A stretch of 64,000 bases of DNA from Lithobates sylvaticus (lineage: Eukaryota; Chordata; Amphibia; Anura; Ranidae): the NCBI GenBank assembly GCA_028564925.1, contig CM053029.1, forward strand, positions 31,034,025 through 31,098,024, given 5' to 3'. Of this stretch, positions 10,834 to 22,568 are shown piece by piece (the stretch's first letter is position 1; every line of letters begins with the position of its first letter). The position numbers and the translations under genes were made by a program. The notes below the pieces were generated by a model that ran no database searches, was not told the origin of the DNA, and saw nothing but the letters and a program-made list of their open reading frames with translations.

Positions 10834-11914
10834 TGGCCGTGTGAGGCCCCTGTGACTGGGAGGCCTGAGGCTGTCGCCTAATTTGCCTAATTAGAGAGCC
10901 GCCTCTGATCCCGGTTCTCAGAGGGGAGAAATTACAGATTGTCTGTTCATACAAAGTATGTCATCCCTAGACAGTCCCCTCCCCCCTTCAGTTAGAACAC
11001 ACTTGAGGGAACACATTAACCCCTTAAGAGGCATTCATACCTGAAAGATAACGAGTTCGGCGCTCGTTTGGAGATAAGCAAAACCTTTATTTTTATTCTG
11101 TGAGTTTTTTACTGTGAGTTTCTATTTTAATGCTTGAATAAACTGCTTACTAAGCTATTATTTAAACGTACTACACTATACGGCTCCCCCTTTATTTTTC
11201 ACCTACCACTCCAGCGATTGCCGAGAGAGATAAGGCAAAAGATACCAGGAGCCAGGGAAGGAAGAAGGAAACACGCACCCTCCTAGGCAGAGCAGTATGT
11301 TAGAAGAAGAGGACAGCAGAACCCATATCACTATCTTTATGCGGTTAACCCTTTACAGCAAGGTAAGGGTCCATTACTTATCATAGTGTGCCCCGCACGA
11401 AGAGGAACGCCCCCCCCCCCCCACTATTTTATGACACCCCACTGCACGAACACCACTCCTGTATAAGGATCATATCACATACACCGAGATTTGTAATCAC
11501 AGTTATCAAACTGTCAAGGACTTTTTTTCTCTAAATCACGGACCTTGCATGCAGCTGAGTCTGCTACTTGATTTTGGTCACATTTACCTCTTTACGGATA
11601 TTTATTTCCAGCCACGTTCTCATACAATAACTTTGTGCTACTCTATTTTGCATTTTTTTTCTGTTGAAATCGCATTTTCTCTGTTAAATCGCATTCTGCG
11701 TTTTTTTGCAACTCAGTTTTTTGCAAATCGCATTCTGCGTTTTTTTGCAACTCAGTTTTTTGCAAATCGCATTCTGCGTTTTTTGCAACTCAGTTTTTTT
11801 TTTTTTTTTTTTGTGCATATTTATATATGTATAACTCTCTCTAGTCAAGCAGACTAGCTCCACTTGTGCTTCACTATCTGCACCTTTAATGCATTGTGCA
11901 CTTTCATTCACTGT
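10834..11914. other. Unclassified repeat-like DNA with a 37-base tandem repeat
   Basis: No gene recognised. Inverse of 10808-10820 at 10883-10903. At 11670-11800 three units of AAATCGCATTCTGCGTTTTT plus GCAACTCAGTTTTTTGC form a tandem repeat ending in a T-tract. Probably an old element interrupted by the TTAA element at 11919. Confidence 0.45.
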
Positions 11915-11918
11915 TTAA

Positions 11919-12916
11919 CCGCTTCCCGACCGCCTAACGGCGATATACGTCGGCAAAATGGCACGGGCAGGCAAAATCACGTACCTGTACGTGACAGTGC
12001 ATGTGCCTGCCTGTGGGTCGCGCGTGCGCCGCCAGCGGCCCGCTCGCGACCCGGTCGGAAGCTCCGTGACCCCGGCCGCGGCACCAGCGGACCCGATCGC
12101 CGCTGGTGTCCCGCGATCGGGTTACGGAGCTGAAGAACAGGGAGAGGTATGTGTAAACAAACCTCTCCCCGCACTTCCTACACTGACTGTCAGTGATCGG
12201 CGGTTCCCTGTCATCGGGAACGCCGATCAATGACGTCAGACGTACAGCCACGCCCCCCTACTGTAAAAACACACACACGTCACACTGACTCCTCCCCGCC
12301 CCCTAGTGGTTAACCCCTTCACTGCAACTGTCATTTACATAGGAATCAGTGCTATTTAAATAGCACTGATTTCTGTATAAATGACAAATGTCACAAAAAT
12401 GTGTCAAAAATGTCCGATGTGTCCGCCATAATGTCGCAGTCACAATAAAAATCGCTGATCGCCGCCATTACTAGTAAAAAAAAAAATATTAATAAAAATG
12501 CTATAAAACTATCCCCTATTTTGTAAACGCTATAACTTTTGCGCAAACCAATCAATAATCGCTAATTGCGATTTTTTTTACCAAAAATATGTAGAAGAAT
12601 ACGTATCGGCCGAAACTGAGGAAAAAAAATGTTTTTTTTATATATTTTTTGGGGATATTTATTATAGCAAAAAGTAAAAAATATTGCATTTTTTTCAAAA
12701 TTGTCGCTCTATTTTTGCTTATAGCGCAAAAAATAAAAACCGCAGGGGCGATCGAATACCACCAAAAGAAAGCTCTATTTGTGGGAAAAAAAGGACGCCA
12801 ATTTTGTTTGGGAGCCACGTCACATGACCGCGCAATTGTCAGTTAAAGCGACACAGTGCCGAATCGCAAAAAGGGGCCTGGTCCTTTGGCTGCCAATTGG
12901 TCCGGGGCTGAAGTGG
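11919..12916 (+). mobile_element. TTAA-flanked element (CCACTTCCCGACC family), full length
   Basis: Begins CCGCTTCCCGACCGCC and ends GGGGCTGAAGTGG, flanked on both sides by TTAA. GC-rich left part (ACGTACCTGTACGT and CTCTCCCCGTTC-type hairpins), AT-rich right part with TATGTAGAAGAATACGTATC. TTAA duplication occurs in piggyBac and Kolobok; the superfamily is unresolved. No transposase. Confidence 0.8.
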
Positions 12917-12920
12917 TTAA

Positions 12921-13479
12921 TTGTTTATTTTTGTCAGTGCATCTTACTTTCTGCACTATCATCACATTCCGCAGATTGAGATATCAACTTTTTTCTACAC
13001 TGTATCGCATAGCCAGTGTTATTATATATACCAGCACCTCACAGTTTTACTATATATACCGACACGTCACGGTTATATATATTTATTCTTTGCAGTATGC
13101 ACTTTATATTTTATATTGATCTACACCATATGTTCACCTAATATTTTTTATATATTTTATTGATATTGTTTATGTCTCATATTTATGATGTTTTACTAGC
13201 TATTATATGTATGTGTCATTAGTCATTTTGACACTCTCGCACTTTTTACATATTTATCTATCGGCCACCACTATTATCAGTATATTTATTGATCGCAGTA
13301 CATTGTGCTTACCACTAGGTATCATTCACCTCATACTTAGAGACTGGTAGACGAGACAATACTATTGTCCATTACCATTGTATACATTAGGGGTTCACGC
13401 TTTTGCCCCAATACTGCCACCTTGAGGTAGATCTAATACATTCCCCTGGGGAACAGCGCAGCATCACCCCCACTTTTCT
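12921..13479. other. AT-rich intergenic DNA
   Basis: Continuation of the DNA interrupted at 11918. ATATAT-rich, with TTTGCACT-like words; no gene or clear element ends. Confidence 0.4.
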
Positions 13480-14117
13480 ATAACCCCTTGATCGCCCCCT
13501 AGTTAACCCCTTCACTGCCAGTAACATTTTTACAGTAATCAATGCATTTTTATAGCACTGATCGCTGTATTAATGCCAATGGTCCCAAAAACGTGTCAAA
13601 ATTGTCCGATGTGTTCGCCATAATGTCACAGTCACGATAAAAATCGCTGATTACCGCCATTACGAGTAAAAATAATAATAATAATAATAATAAAAATGCT
13701 ATAAATCTATCCCCTATTTTGTAGACGCTATAACTTTTGCACAAACCAATAAATATATAAGCTTATTGCAATTTTTATTACCAAAAATATGTAGAAGAAT
13801 ACGTATCGGCCTAAACTGAGGAAAAATTCACTTTTTTTTTTTTTTTAAATGGGGATATTTATTATAGCAAAAAGTACAAAATATATATATATATTTTTTA
13901 ATTATCACTATTTTTTTGTTTATAGCGCAAAAAATAAAAACCGCAGAGGCGATCAAATATCACCAAAAGAAATCTCTATTTGTGGGAAAAAAAGGACGCC
14001 AATTTTGTTTGGGTACAACATCGCACGACCGCGCAATTGTCAGTTAAAGCAACGCAGCGTCGAATCGCAAAAAGTGCTCTGGTCAGGAAGGGGGTAAAAT
14101 CTTTCGGGGCTGAAGGC
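13480..14117 (+). mobile_element. TTAA-family element, truncated at the left
   Basis: Contains only the right two thirds (from TAACCCCTTGATCGCCCCCT through TATGTAGAAGAATACGTATC to GGGGCTGAAGG). The GC-rich left part is missing. Confidence 0.75.
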
Positions 14118-14120
14118 ATT

Positions 14121-14283
14121 GGGGTTGATTTACTAAAACTGGTGCAGCTGTCCATGGTAGCCAATCAGCTTCTAACTTCAGCTTGTTCAGTTAAGCTTTG
14201 ACAAAAAAAACCTGGAAGCTGATTGGTTTCTATGCAGAGCTGCACCAGATTTTTTCACTCTCCAGTTTTATTAAATAACCCCC
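14121..14283. mobile_element. Palindromic MITE (GGTTGATTTACTAAA)
   Basis: Ends GGGGTTGATTTACTAAAACTGG and its diverged complement. Internal arms carry GCAGCT, CCAATCAGCTTC and GAAGCTGATTGG. A common amphibian hairpin MITE by recollection. It lies just upstream of the host promoter region. Confidence 0.7.
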
Positions 14284-14548
14284 TCATGTTTTTGGATATT
14301 TATTGAGTTCTTCAGATTGCCTGAGTGGAACAATGAATACTCGTCACCACTTGTCACAACTTCCTAGAGGTGGCATTTGCAGCAATTGCAACTGTCACTG
14401 TCTGAGACATAGATTTTACCTCATCTGTGAGATAACAGTGAGATACAATTGTCAGAATTTAGTTCACGCCCTTCTACAGGAAAAGACCTTCTGTTATCAG
14501 TTTCATAAGTTGATGCTTCTTTAATTTGCTCGGTGCTCAACCTGCAGG
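14284..14548 (+). promoter_or_regulatory. Promoter-proximal/5' UTR region of the CD68-like gene
   Basis: This is 265 bases of apparently single-copy DNA between a palindromic MITE and the start codon. It holds an ETS/PU.1-compatible core on the reverse strand (ACTTCCT, about 14358-14364), another AGGAAAA near 14478, and GATA-type cores near 14430 and 14495. Mammalian CD68 is driven by a TATA-less, PU.1-responsive promoter, so these are plausible but short motifs. CCTGCAG just before the ATG resembles a splice acceptor, so an untranslated upstream exon cannot be excluded. The transcription start cannot be placed. Confidence 0.35.
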
Positions 14549-14633
14549 ATGGAAGTCCGTCTACTTTTACCGCTCTTCTTTCTACATGGGGTCACCTTGT
14601 TCTGTGCAGTGAATGGTGACAATACAACAGAGG
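14549..14633 (+). CDS. CD68: CD68-like (LAMP family) coding exon 1, signal peptide
   Basis: First coding exon of the only host gene supported here. It encodes 28 full codons, starting MEVRLLLPLFFLHGVTLFCA and ending NGDNTTE, plus one base of the next codon. The hydrophobic core at residues 4-21 is a typical signal peptide, with likely cleavage near residues 20-23. DNTT at residues 24-27 contains an N-glycosylation sequon. The start has A at -3 and G at +4 (strong Kozak), and the exon ends at a consensus GTGAGT donor (14634-14639). The phase-1 end joins exon 2 in frame. Macrosialin is a heavily glycosylated late-endosomal/lysosomal membrane protein of macrophages, and a signal-peptide exon ending in phase 1 suits it. 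Exon 1 alone is not diagnostic; the name comes from exons 2 and 3. Confidence 0.72.
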
Positions 14634-15015
14634 GTGAGTACCCAGCAGTGACAGGTCTGACTCTGACTTTAATAAGTTGGCTCATACGATATGGCAGAAA
14701 ACACATCTAGAAAAAATCTTCTAGTAAGTGTCCAGCATTCATAAAGACCATGAGAAAACATAGGTCCCTACAGGGCTCCAAGCTATAAGTGCAGTTATAA
14801 GCCATAGCCAATCAGAATATTTATTTTAATGGTCTGACTTCATAATGCTAACAACTGAGTGGTCACTCTGAGTTATACATTGCCATAGAACTTTGTGTTT
14901 TTACTAAAGTAGTTAATTGACCATCGCCAGTTATACTAATGAAGAAGGTTCCTCTCAAAGGTTATTGGAGAAATTTCCAAAGATGGATGTACAAGGAAGA
15001 GGGAAGATGTAAGTC
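14634..15015 (+). other. 5' end of intron 1, apparently unique
   Basis: About 380 bases after the exon 1 donor with no repeat I recognise and no convincing further exon. The intron continues to 46544 (31,911 bases) and is almost entirely transposon-derived. Confidence 0.5.
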
Positions 15016-15018
15016 TAA

Positions 15019-15443
15019 AGCCCCATACACACGGTCGGAAAATCCGACCACCAAATCCATCGGATTTGGTCCGACGGATTTAGTCCGACACTGGTGTTGC
15101 ATACACACGGTCGGACAAAGTTGTCGGAAAATCTGATCATTCTGAACGTGGTGACGTTTGTTGCCTACGACGGGACTACGTAGAGGCTAGTAGCCAATAG
15201 CTTTGATCTTGTAATGTGATCTGAGCATGCGTGGCACTTTGTCCATCGGAATTCGCTACACACGATCGGAATTGGTGTGATCGGACTTTGTTGTCGGAAA
15301 ATTTATAGAGCAGGAGATAGAACTTTGTCCGTCGGACAATCCGATGGAAACTGTCCGATGGTGCCTACACACGGTCGGAATTTCCGACAACATTGTCCGA
15401 TAGGACAGAATCCATCGGAAAATCCGACCGTGTGTATGGGGCT
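15019..15443. mobile_element. TWA-flanked ACACACGGTCGGA element, chain member 1
   Basis: Ends AGCCCCATACACACGGTCGG and its complement, flanked by TAA on both sides (15016-15018, 15444-15446). Three-base TWA duplications are the PIF/Harbinger signature. Non-coding. Confidence 0.8.
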
Positions 15444-15446
15444 TAA

Positions 15447-16057
15447 AGCCTCATACACACGATCGGACCTTGGACCAACTTTCCCGTGGATTTTTGTACA
15501 AAGGGCGTTGGCCCCAAGTTGGTATTGCATACACACGATCGGACTTTTTAGGCAACAAACATGAACATAGTGACATTTCAACGTACTGGCGACACTTCAA
15601 AAGAGGACGTTCGAATACTCCAGCGCCACCTTTGGTCAACTTCTGTATTGTTGTCTGATCTTTTGCATTGGTTCTGAGCATGCGTGTTTGTACTTTTTAC
15701 AAAAGTCCGATGGTTTTGTGTACACACGGTCGGACTTTGCTACATCGGACTTTTGTTGGCAGAAAGTTGGTCCGTTCGGACAGCTAACAAAAGTCTGATG
15801 AAAACCGAAAAAGTTGGTCCGATGGAGCGTACACACGGTCGGATGTTAGTCCAAAACAGCTAAAGGCCCGTACACACGGTCAGACTTTGCTCCATCGGAC
15901 TTTTGTTGGCAGAAAGTTAGTCCGTTCGGACAGCCAACAAAAGTCTGATGAAAACTGAAAAAGTTGGTCCGATGGCGCGTACACACGGTCAGATGTTGGT
16001 CCAAAACAGCTAATTTGCATGTTTGTTGTCAAAAAGTCTGATCGTGTGTACGGGCCT
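15447..16057. mobile_element. TWA-flanked element, chain member 2
   Basis: Starts AGCCTCATACACACGATCGG and ends GTGTACGGGCCT. It uses the TAA at 15444-15446 as left flank and TAA at 16058-16060 as right. Contains an internal tandem duplication of about 140 bases (about 15722-15865 and 15866-16010). Confidence 0.75.
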
Positions 16058-16060
16058 TAA

Positions 16061-16484
16061 TGCCGCATACACATGGTTGGATCTTCCGACTAGAAATGTT
16101 GGATGTGAGCTTGTTGTCGGAAAGTCTGACCGTGTGTAGGCTCCATCGAACATTTGCTGTCGGACTTTCTGCAAACAAATGTTTGCTAGCAGGTTCTCAA
16201 ATTCTCCCCCAACAAAACTTTGTTGTCAAAGTCTGATCATGTGTACACAAGTCCGCGCACAAAAGTTCACGCATGCTCGGAATCAAGCAGAAGGAGCCGC
16301 ACTGGCTATTGAACTTCCTTTTTCTCGGATCATCGTACGTGTTGTACGTCACCGTGTTCCCACGTTCGGAATTGTTGGCCAACATTTGAGTGACCGTGTG
16401 TATGCAAGACAAGTTTGAGCCAACAACCTTCGAACAAAAATCCACGGTTTTGTTGGCGGAAAGTCCGATCGTGTATATGGGGCA
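16061..16484. mobile_element. TWA-flanked element, chain member 3
   Basis: Starts TGCCGCATACACATGG and ends GTGTATATGGGGCA before TTA. Abuts member 2, completing a head-to-tail chain of three elements. Confidence 0.65.
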
Positions 16485-16659
16485 TTATATTGTGCAATAA
16501 GTTCAATCAAATACACTGTGAGATGGCAGCTTCATTTATAAAAGCAACAGGTGACAACCAGCATCAGAGGGGACTTAATCCTAATTGTGCAAATGTTCAA
16601 GTCCCAGTCTGATAGAGATGTGCACAACAAAAAAACATTTTTCATTGCGGACTAATTTG
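16485..16659. other. Intronic spacer
   Basis: No gene. At 16613 TAGAGATGTGCACAAC resembles a left end of the AT-rich hAT family, with nothing of the body. Confidence 0.4.
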
Positions 16660-16663
16660 TTAA

Positions 16664-17032
16664 AGCGGAGTTCCACCCAAAAGTGGAACTTCCACTGATC
16701 TGCTTCCTCCCCCCCTCAGGTGGCACATTTGTCACCTTTCAGGGAGGAAGGGGAAACGGGTACTTGTTTTTGACAGGTGCCCTTCCCCACTTCCGAGACA
16801 CGGCGCTGCGGTGCCGTCCCTTGGAAGTTTGTCCCCACCCCCCGTCCCCAGTCGCCGGGCCAATTATTCATGCCAGTGTCCCTTACCAGAAATGGTGGCG
16901 GCAGCACACGGGTGTTGATCCGAAGATTGGCTGGGGTGCTGACATTGCGGGCTCCCTGGACAGGTATTTGTCCATATATTAAAAGTCAGCAGCTGCAGTA
17001 TTTAGTCTTTTTCCCCCAGGCGGAACTCCTCT
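16664..17032. mobile_element. TTAA-flanked AGCGGAGTTCCACCC element, copy 1
   Basis: Starts AGCGGAGTTCCACCCAAAAG and ends GGCGGAACTCCTCT, with TTAA at 16660-16663 and 17033-17036. The right TTAA is shared with the next element. A second copy lies at 44850-46316. Confidence 0.75.
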
Positions 17033-17036
17033 TTAA

Positions 17037-17975
17037 CTGCTTGCCGACCAGCGCATGACGATGTACGTCGGCACAATGGCACGGCTGTGCAAATGGACAT
17101 ACCTGTACGTCCCCTTTAAGATGCAGCTTAGTGGGCACGTGCCCCGTACTTTGAGACCATGTCCGTGGGTCCCGCAGACTCGATGTCCGCCTGGGGCCTG
17201 CGATCGTGTAATGGAGCGACAGAACGGGGAGATGCCCATGTAAACAAGGCATTTCCCTGCTCTGCCTAGCAACATGACAGGGATCTACTGAGCAGTGATC
17301 TCTGTCATGTTGTAGTGAGCCCATCCCCCCACAGTTGGAATCACTCCCTAGGACACACTTAACCCCTTGATCGCCCCCTAGTGTTTAACCCCTTCCCTAC
17401 CAGTGTAATTTACACAGTAATCAGTACAATTTTATAGCACTGATCTCTGTATAAATGTCAGTGGTCCCAAAATAGTGTCAAAAGTGTCCGATTTGTGTCC
17501 ACCACAATGTCGCAGTCAGGATAAAAAATCGCAGATCGCCGCCATTACTAATAAAAAAATTACTAATAAAAATGCCATAAATCTATCCCCTATTTTGTAG
17601 ACGCTATAACTTTTCCGCAAACCAATCAATATACGCTTATTGTGATTTTTTTTACCAAAAATATGTAGAAGAATACGTATCGGCCTAAACTGAGAAAGAA
17701 ATTTGTTTTTTTATATTTTTTGGGGATATTTATTATAACAAAAAGTAAAAAATATAGCTTTTTTTTCCAAACTTGTCGCTCTTTTTTTGTTTATAGCGCA
17801 AAAAATAAAAACCGCAGAGGTGATCAAATACCACCAAAAGAAAAGCTCTATTTGTGGGATTTGTTTGGGTGCAACGTCGCACGAACGGCGCAATTGTCCG
17901 TTAAAGCGACACAGTGCCGTATCGCAAAAGGTGCTCTGGTCGGGAAGGGGGTAAATTCTTCCGGGGCTGAAGTGG
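17037..17975 (+). mobile_element. TTAA-family element, full length
   Basis: Starts CTGCTTGCCGACCAGCGC and ends CCGGGGCTGAAGTGG. Left TTAA shared with the preceding element; right flank TGAA (mutated). Same organisation as 11919-12916. Confidence 0.8.
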
Positions 17976-18522
17976 TGAAGTAAATCATTTTGTTTTGTCA
18001 TATTTGTTATGTTAAAATTATTCATTTTTAGAATTAGTTTAGAGGTTAGTTTTCAGCTTTCAGCGCTGTCACATTTTGAATGACAAATGCACAGTCATGC
18101 AACGATGTACCCAGAGAACATTTTTGATAATTTTTTCCCCACAAATACAGCTTTCTTTTGAAGAAAAGAAAGCAATATTTTTTACTTTTTACTATAAAAA
18201 ATATCCAAATTTTTTTTTTAAAAACAATTTTTTTCCTCAGTTTAGGCCGATACGTATTCTTCTACATATTTTTGGTAACCCACCCTCCTATCGTTGTTAG
18301 AATAGTACAAAAATAAATTGTAAAAAAAATTATGAAAAAAATTTAACTGAAAAAATTTATAAAAATAAAAAAATCCACTGGTCCCAAAAAAACTTTTGAA
18401 AAAAAAAATTAAATTGTAAAATAAAAAAATAATCTGACACTGTCCACTATCCTGACACCATCCTGCACGTACTACCCACCACTGTACACTCCGCATTCCT
18501 GTGATTCGCACCGCCTATCTGT
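17976..18522. other. AT-rich DNA with a reverse TTAA-family fragment
   Basis: About 18050-18290 matches the reverse-orientation TTAA family (TTTCAGCGCTGTC, then GCCGATACGTATTCTTCTAC). The rest is A/T-rich filler. Confidence 0.55.
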
Positions 18523-19270
18523 TCAGATCACATGCAATGTCTGTGAGATGCGATTTCAGCCATACCAACTGTATGGCTGAAATCGCATCACATTCGGACC
18601 AAACTCGCACAGGACCCTTTTTTTGGTCCGCACCAGAATAGCATGGGTGTTCACACCTATGCAATCCGATTCATGTCCTGTCAGTTCGCAGTGCGATATG
18701 CGAGCTGAAATGGGGGTGTCGTTAACATTGTATGACACTCCCCAGCAGTTTGCATATGGCAGTGTGAACTGCCGTGTGAGCCAGATGCGATGTGGGAACC
18801 CGCAGTGGATTTGCAGGGTTCCCGCATCGCAGCCTTTGTGGGAGCAGTCAGGTGACATTTGTAGGCTGTACGCTTTGAGGCTCGGTTCACACTGGTGCGA
18901 TGCGGGAACCCTCCGAATCCACTGCGGCTTCCCACGTCGCATCCAACTCGCACGGCAGTTCACGCTGCCATATGCGAACTGCTGGGGAGTTTCATACAAT
19001 GTTAACAACACCCCCATTTCAGCTCGCATATCGCACTGCGAACTGACAGTTAAGACATGAATCGGATCGCATGGGTGTGAACACCCATGCAATTCTGGTG
19101 CGGACCAAAAAAAGGGTCCTGTGCCAGTTTGGTCTGAATGTGATGCGATATCACACATACTATCTGTATGGCTGAAACCGCACTGCATGGACATCGCATG
19201 TGATTTTCACTGCAGTGCGGTGGGAATCACATGCGATCTCGCACAGCGCACTGGTGTGAACTGGCCCTAA
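18523..19270. mobile_element. Large palindromic element (GGTTCACACTGGTGCGATGC)
   Basis: Two inverted halves (about 18523-18880 and 18886-19270). Shared inverted blocks include GGTCCGCACCAGAAT/ATTCTGGTGCGGACC and GCCATATGCGAACTGC. The 212- and 145-codon frames on opposite strands mirror this symmetry and are not genes. Confidence 0.75.
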
Positions 19271-19857
19271 GCTCATTCAGCCTTACCGGGTGTAATTATA
19301 AAAAGTGAGAAGTCCACCCCTCCCCACATAACAAATCCTGGTGATGGAAAGGAATGTTGCAACTGTGATCAGGTGACCTCAGACACACACACTGCACTAT
19401 AACAATCATCAGATCACTGCATGTTCTACTCTACCCAGCTCTGACTACATACATGTCCCCTATATTCTTCTTGCTGTTCACTGTAGAATACATTTACCGT
19501 ACTTTCACTCTGGTCTGTGGATCACATCCCATGATGAGAAACATCCAGTCAAAACACAGTAAAGGCAGCCAATCCTGGGAGAGCTGGAGGGGAGGGGGAT
19601 GTGAATTGTGAGCTTTTTACACAGGATGTGCCTGTCTCAGGCTAGTGCACGAGATATGTAAATCACCCGTCACTCACAGCAAGGGGGAGGTTTTGACAAA
19701 GTTTTCAAGACTTTGTCAAGATTTCTTTAACTGAACAATAAAAGAGGATTTCTCAGACCTCGAGTAAATCTGTGTGGCAAGACTGGGCTCAAATGAAAGG
19801 AAATCTTATTCTCTACATTATGACATCATAAAAAAAAAATTCGGGTTTACATCCACT
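19271..19857. other. Unclassified repeat-like intronic DNA
   Basis: No coding signal. Contains a short inverted pair (ACAAAGTTTTCAAGACTTTGT). Ends GGGTTTACATCCACTTTAA, which I recall as a frequent frog repeat end. Confidence 0.4.
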
Positions 19858-19861
19858 TTAA

Positions 19862-20723
19862 CCACTGGGCAGTTAAACCCCCTTCCTAACCAGACCAATT
19901 TTCAGCTTTCGGTGCTCTCACACTTTGAATGACAATTACTCTGTCATGCAACACTGTACACAAATTAATTTTGTGTCCTTTTTTTTCACACAAATAGAGC
20001 TTTCTATTGGTGGTATTTAATCACCGCTGGGTTTTTTATTTTTTGCGCTATAAATCAAAAAATACAGAAAATTCGGTAAAAAAAAAAATTTCTTTGTTTC
20101 TATTAAAAATTATTGCAGAGTATTGGCGAGTATTGGCAGAGTATTACAGTGTTGCACAGTATTGGTAGAGTATTGCACAGTGGTGGCAGAGCATTGCACA
20201 GTGGTGGCAGAGCATTGCACAGTGGTTGCAGAGCATTGCACAGTGGTGGCAGAGCATTGCACAGTGGTTGCAGAGCATTGCACAGTGGTGGCAGAGCATT
20301 GCACAGTGGTTGCAGAGCATTGCACAGTGGTGGCAGTGTATTGACCAGCGCTGTGGGCACTACACATCCAGCCCACAGCGCTGGTCCCGTCTCTCCCCTC
20401 TCTCCGCTTCTCCCCTCTCTGTACCGATCGGTACAGAGAGGGGAGGGAGGAACCGGCGTCATTACATGACGCCGGTTTGTGTACATGTGATCGCTCCGTC
20501 ATTTGACGGAGCGATCACGTGGTAAACGGCCGCTATCAGCGGCTGTTTACCGTGATCCGTGATGCGCCGGGTCCTCGGGACCCGGCGGTCACGGATGTTC
20601 CCGAGTGCGCGCCCCAGGGGGCGCGCAGGAGCAAGTTTCTAGGAGGACGTCCGTAGGACGTCCACTTAGAACGAGCCGACCGCGCTGTGGCCGTCTTTCG
20701 ACTATAGCGCGGTCGGCATGTGG
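19862..20723 (-). mobile_element. TTAA-family element with minisatellite and hairpin chain
   Basis: Flanked by TTAA (19858-19861, 20724-20727), ends CCACTGGG and GCATGTGG. A 21-base minisatellite (CAGAGCATTGCACAGTGGTGG, about nine units) occupies 20105-20345. It is followed by at least five adjacent GC-rich hairpins at 20415-20665. No protein. Confidence 0.8.
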
Positions 20724-20727
20724 TTAA

Positions 20728-21202
20728 AGTAAAATGATAGCCTCCCTATAAAAAGATAAGTGCGACGGCGCATAGTTAGAGTTGCATCTCAATTCGAGTT
20801 TTCTCCTAGTCCCCCTATTACCAAAAATACCTGTTGATCCTGTAGGTGAAGTCCACCTTATGAAGCTTCTTGTGATGGTGTGACAATGGTGCTGCACAGA
20901 ATTTAGAGCACTTTTGTCACCTACATGTAGGCCTGTCCTACATTTGTATGAAAAAAATGTTGCAGGGGGTGTGGTTTCTACAAGCGTTGTCACTGCTAAT
21001 TCATAGAATCTTAGCTTATCAGTCAGCAGCTGGCCACGCCTGGTTCTGACCCCTGCTTTCTGGATTGGCAGTGCTGCCTCTTCTGCTGAGACCTTCCCAC
21101 TGTGAGCTGCAGTGTCTGGGAGGGGGAGCATATGAGGGACAACGAAGGAGGATTTGTCTCAGTCATGGAAGGTAAAGGAAACATTTTTTTGTTTAGTTTG
21201 AG
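20728..21202. other. Unclassified intronic DNA
   Basis: No gene recognised. A minus-strand frame of 135 codons (20724-21131) has no motif I know. Confidence 0.35.
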
Positions 21203-21316
21203 TCTTAAGTTAAGGTGACCAGATTTTTTAAATGAAATCCGGGGACATATTTTTTTTTTTTTTTACTAGTAATGGCAGCAATCAGCGACTCATAGCGGCG
21301 GACAAATCGGACACTA

Positions 21317-22568
21317 ATGCCACGTACACACGAGCAGTTTTCCCATCGGAATAAACTCTGAAAGTTTTTCCGACGGCGTTCCGCTGAAACTGTCTTGCCT
21401 ACATACGATCACACCAAAGTTCGACCGTCTAGAACGCGGTGACGTACAACACGTATGATGGTACTAGATAAAGGAAGTTCCCTAGCCAATAGCTGCCGTC
21501 TCGTACTTGCTTCAGAGCATGCGTTGTTAATGGTCTGTCGGAACAGCATACAGACGAGGGGTTTTCCCCAATAGGAATTGGTAGACATGTGCAATTTGTT
21601 TAGTTTTTTTTTAGTTTTTAGTTTTTTTTTCGTTATTTTTGTTCATTCGTTATCGTACGAATGAACGAACGATTCACAAAATTTTTTAATGAATAACGAA
21701 TCGTTCGAATCGAACAAATCCGAAAATAACGAAAATCCGAAAAAAAATAATTAGAAACAACGAATGTACAAATGAAGAAAATCCGAAAAACGAAAACAGG
21801 AACAACGAAAATGAAAATGAACGAAAAAATTTGTACATTCGTAACTTTTTTTTTTTTGTTGAATTGGTAATTTTCCGTGTCCTTTACAATGGCGCTGCTT
21901 AACGTGCCTCGAATGGATTGAACGAAAAAATTCGTACATTCGTAACTTTTTTTTTTTTTTCGATTCGTAATTTTCCGTGTCTCTTACAATGGCGCTGCTT
22001 AACGTGCTTCGAATGGATTGAATGAAAAAATTTGTACATTCGTAACTTTTTTTTTTCGATTCGGAATTTTCCGTGTCTCTTAAAATGTAATAATAGCATA
22101 CACATTACATAAAATTATGAATTATGCTCCGATTACGAATCTACGAATGTTACGAATGTTACGAATGTTACGAATGTTACGAATGTACGAATAAATACGA
22201 ATGTGTCCGTATTTCGAATAAACGAATAAACGAAAATTAAGCTAACGGAAAAACGAATCAACGAAAAAATAACTCTTACGAAAATACAAATCGATTTGAA
22301 TACGAACACAGACGACTTACGAATTTACGAATCGTTACGAATCAACGGAAACGAAAAAAATTAAACGAAAATAAACAAATTTTTTTGTTGTGCACATGTC
22401 TAGGAATTGGTTCCGTCGGAAATATTTAGAACATGTTCTCTTTCTAGTTCCGTCAGAATTTTCGAGAAAAAAAAAAGTCAGATGAGGCCCACACACGATC
22501 GGAATATCCGATGAAAAGATTCCATCAGACTTTTTCTGTTGGACATTCTGCTCGTGTGTACGCGGCAT
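21317..22568. mobile_element. ATGCCNCGTACACAC element interrupted by a hAT
   Basis: Ends ATGCCACGTACACACGAG and CTCGTGTGTACGCGGCAT with TA on both sides. Split by the AT-rich hAT at 21582-22402. Belongs with the TWA-flanked ACACACGGTCGGA group. Confidence 0.75.
21582..22402 (+). mobile_element. AT-rich hAT element, copy 4 (third nesting level)
   Basis: TAGACATGTGC...GCACATGTCTA with exact 8-base flanks GGAATTGG (21574-21581, 22403-22410). Confidence 0.92.

Noticed and set aside
18556-19194. A 212-codon minus-strand frame mirrored by a 145-codon plus-strand frame
   Set aside because: Both halves are inverted copies of a palindromic element; no motif and no splice context.
20103-20525. Overlapping 73-130-codon frames on both strands
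   Set aside because: They translate a 21-base minisatellite, a multiple of three, so stops are avoided automatically.
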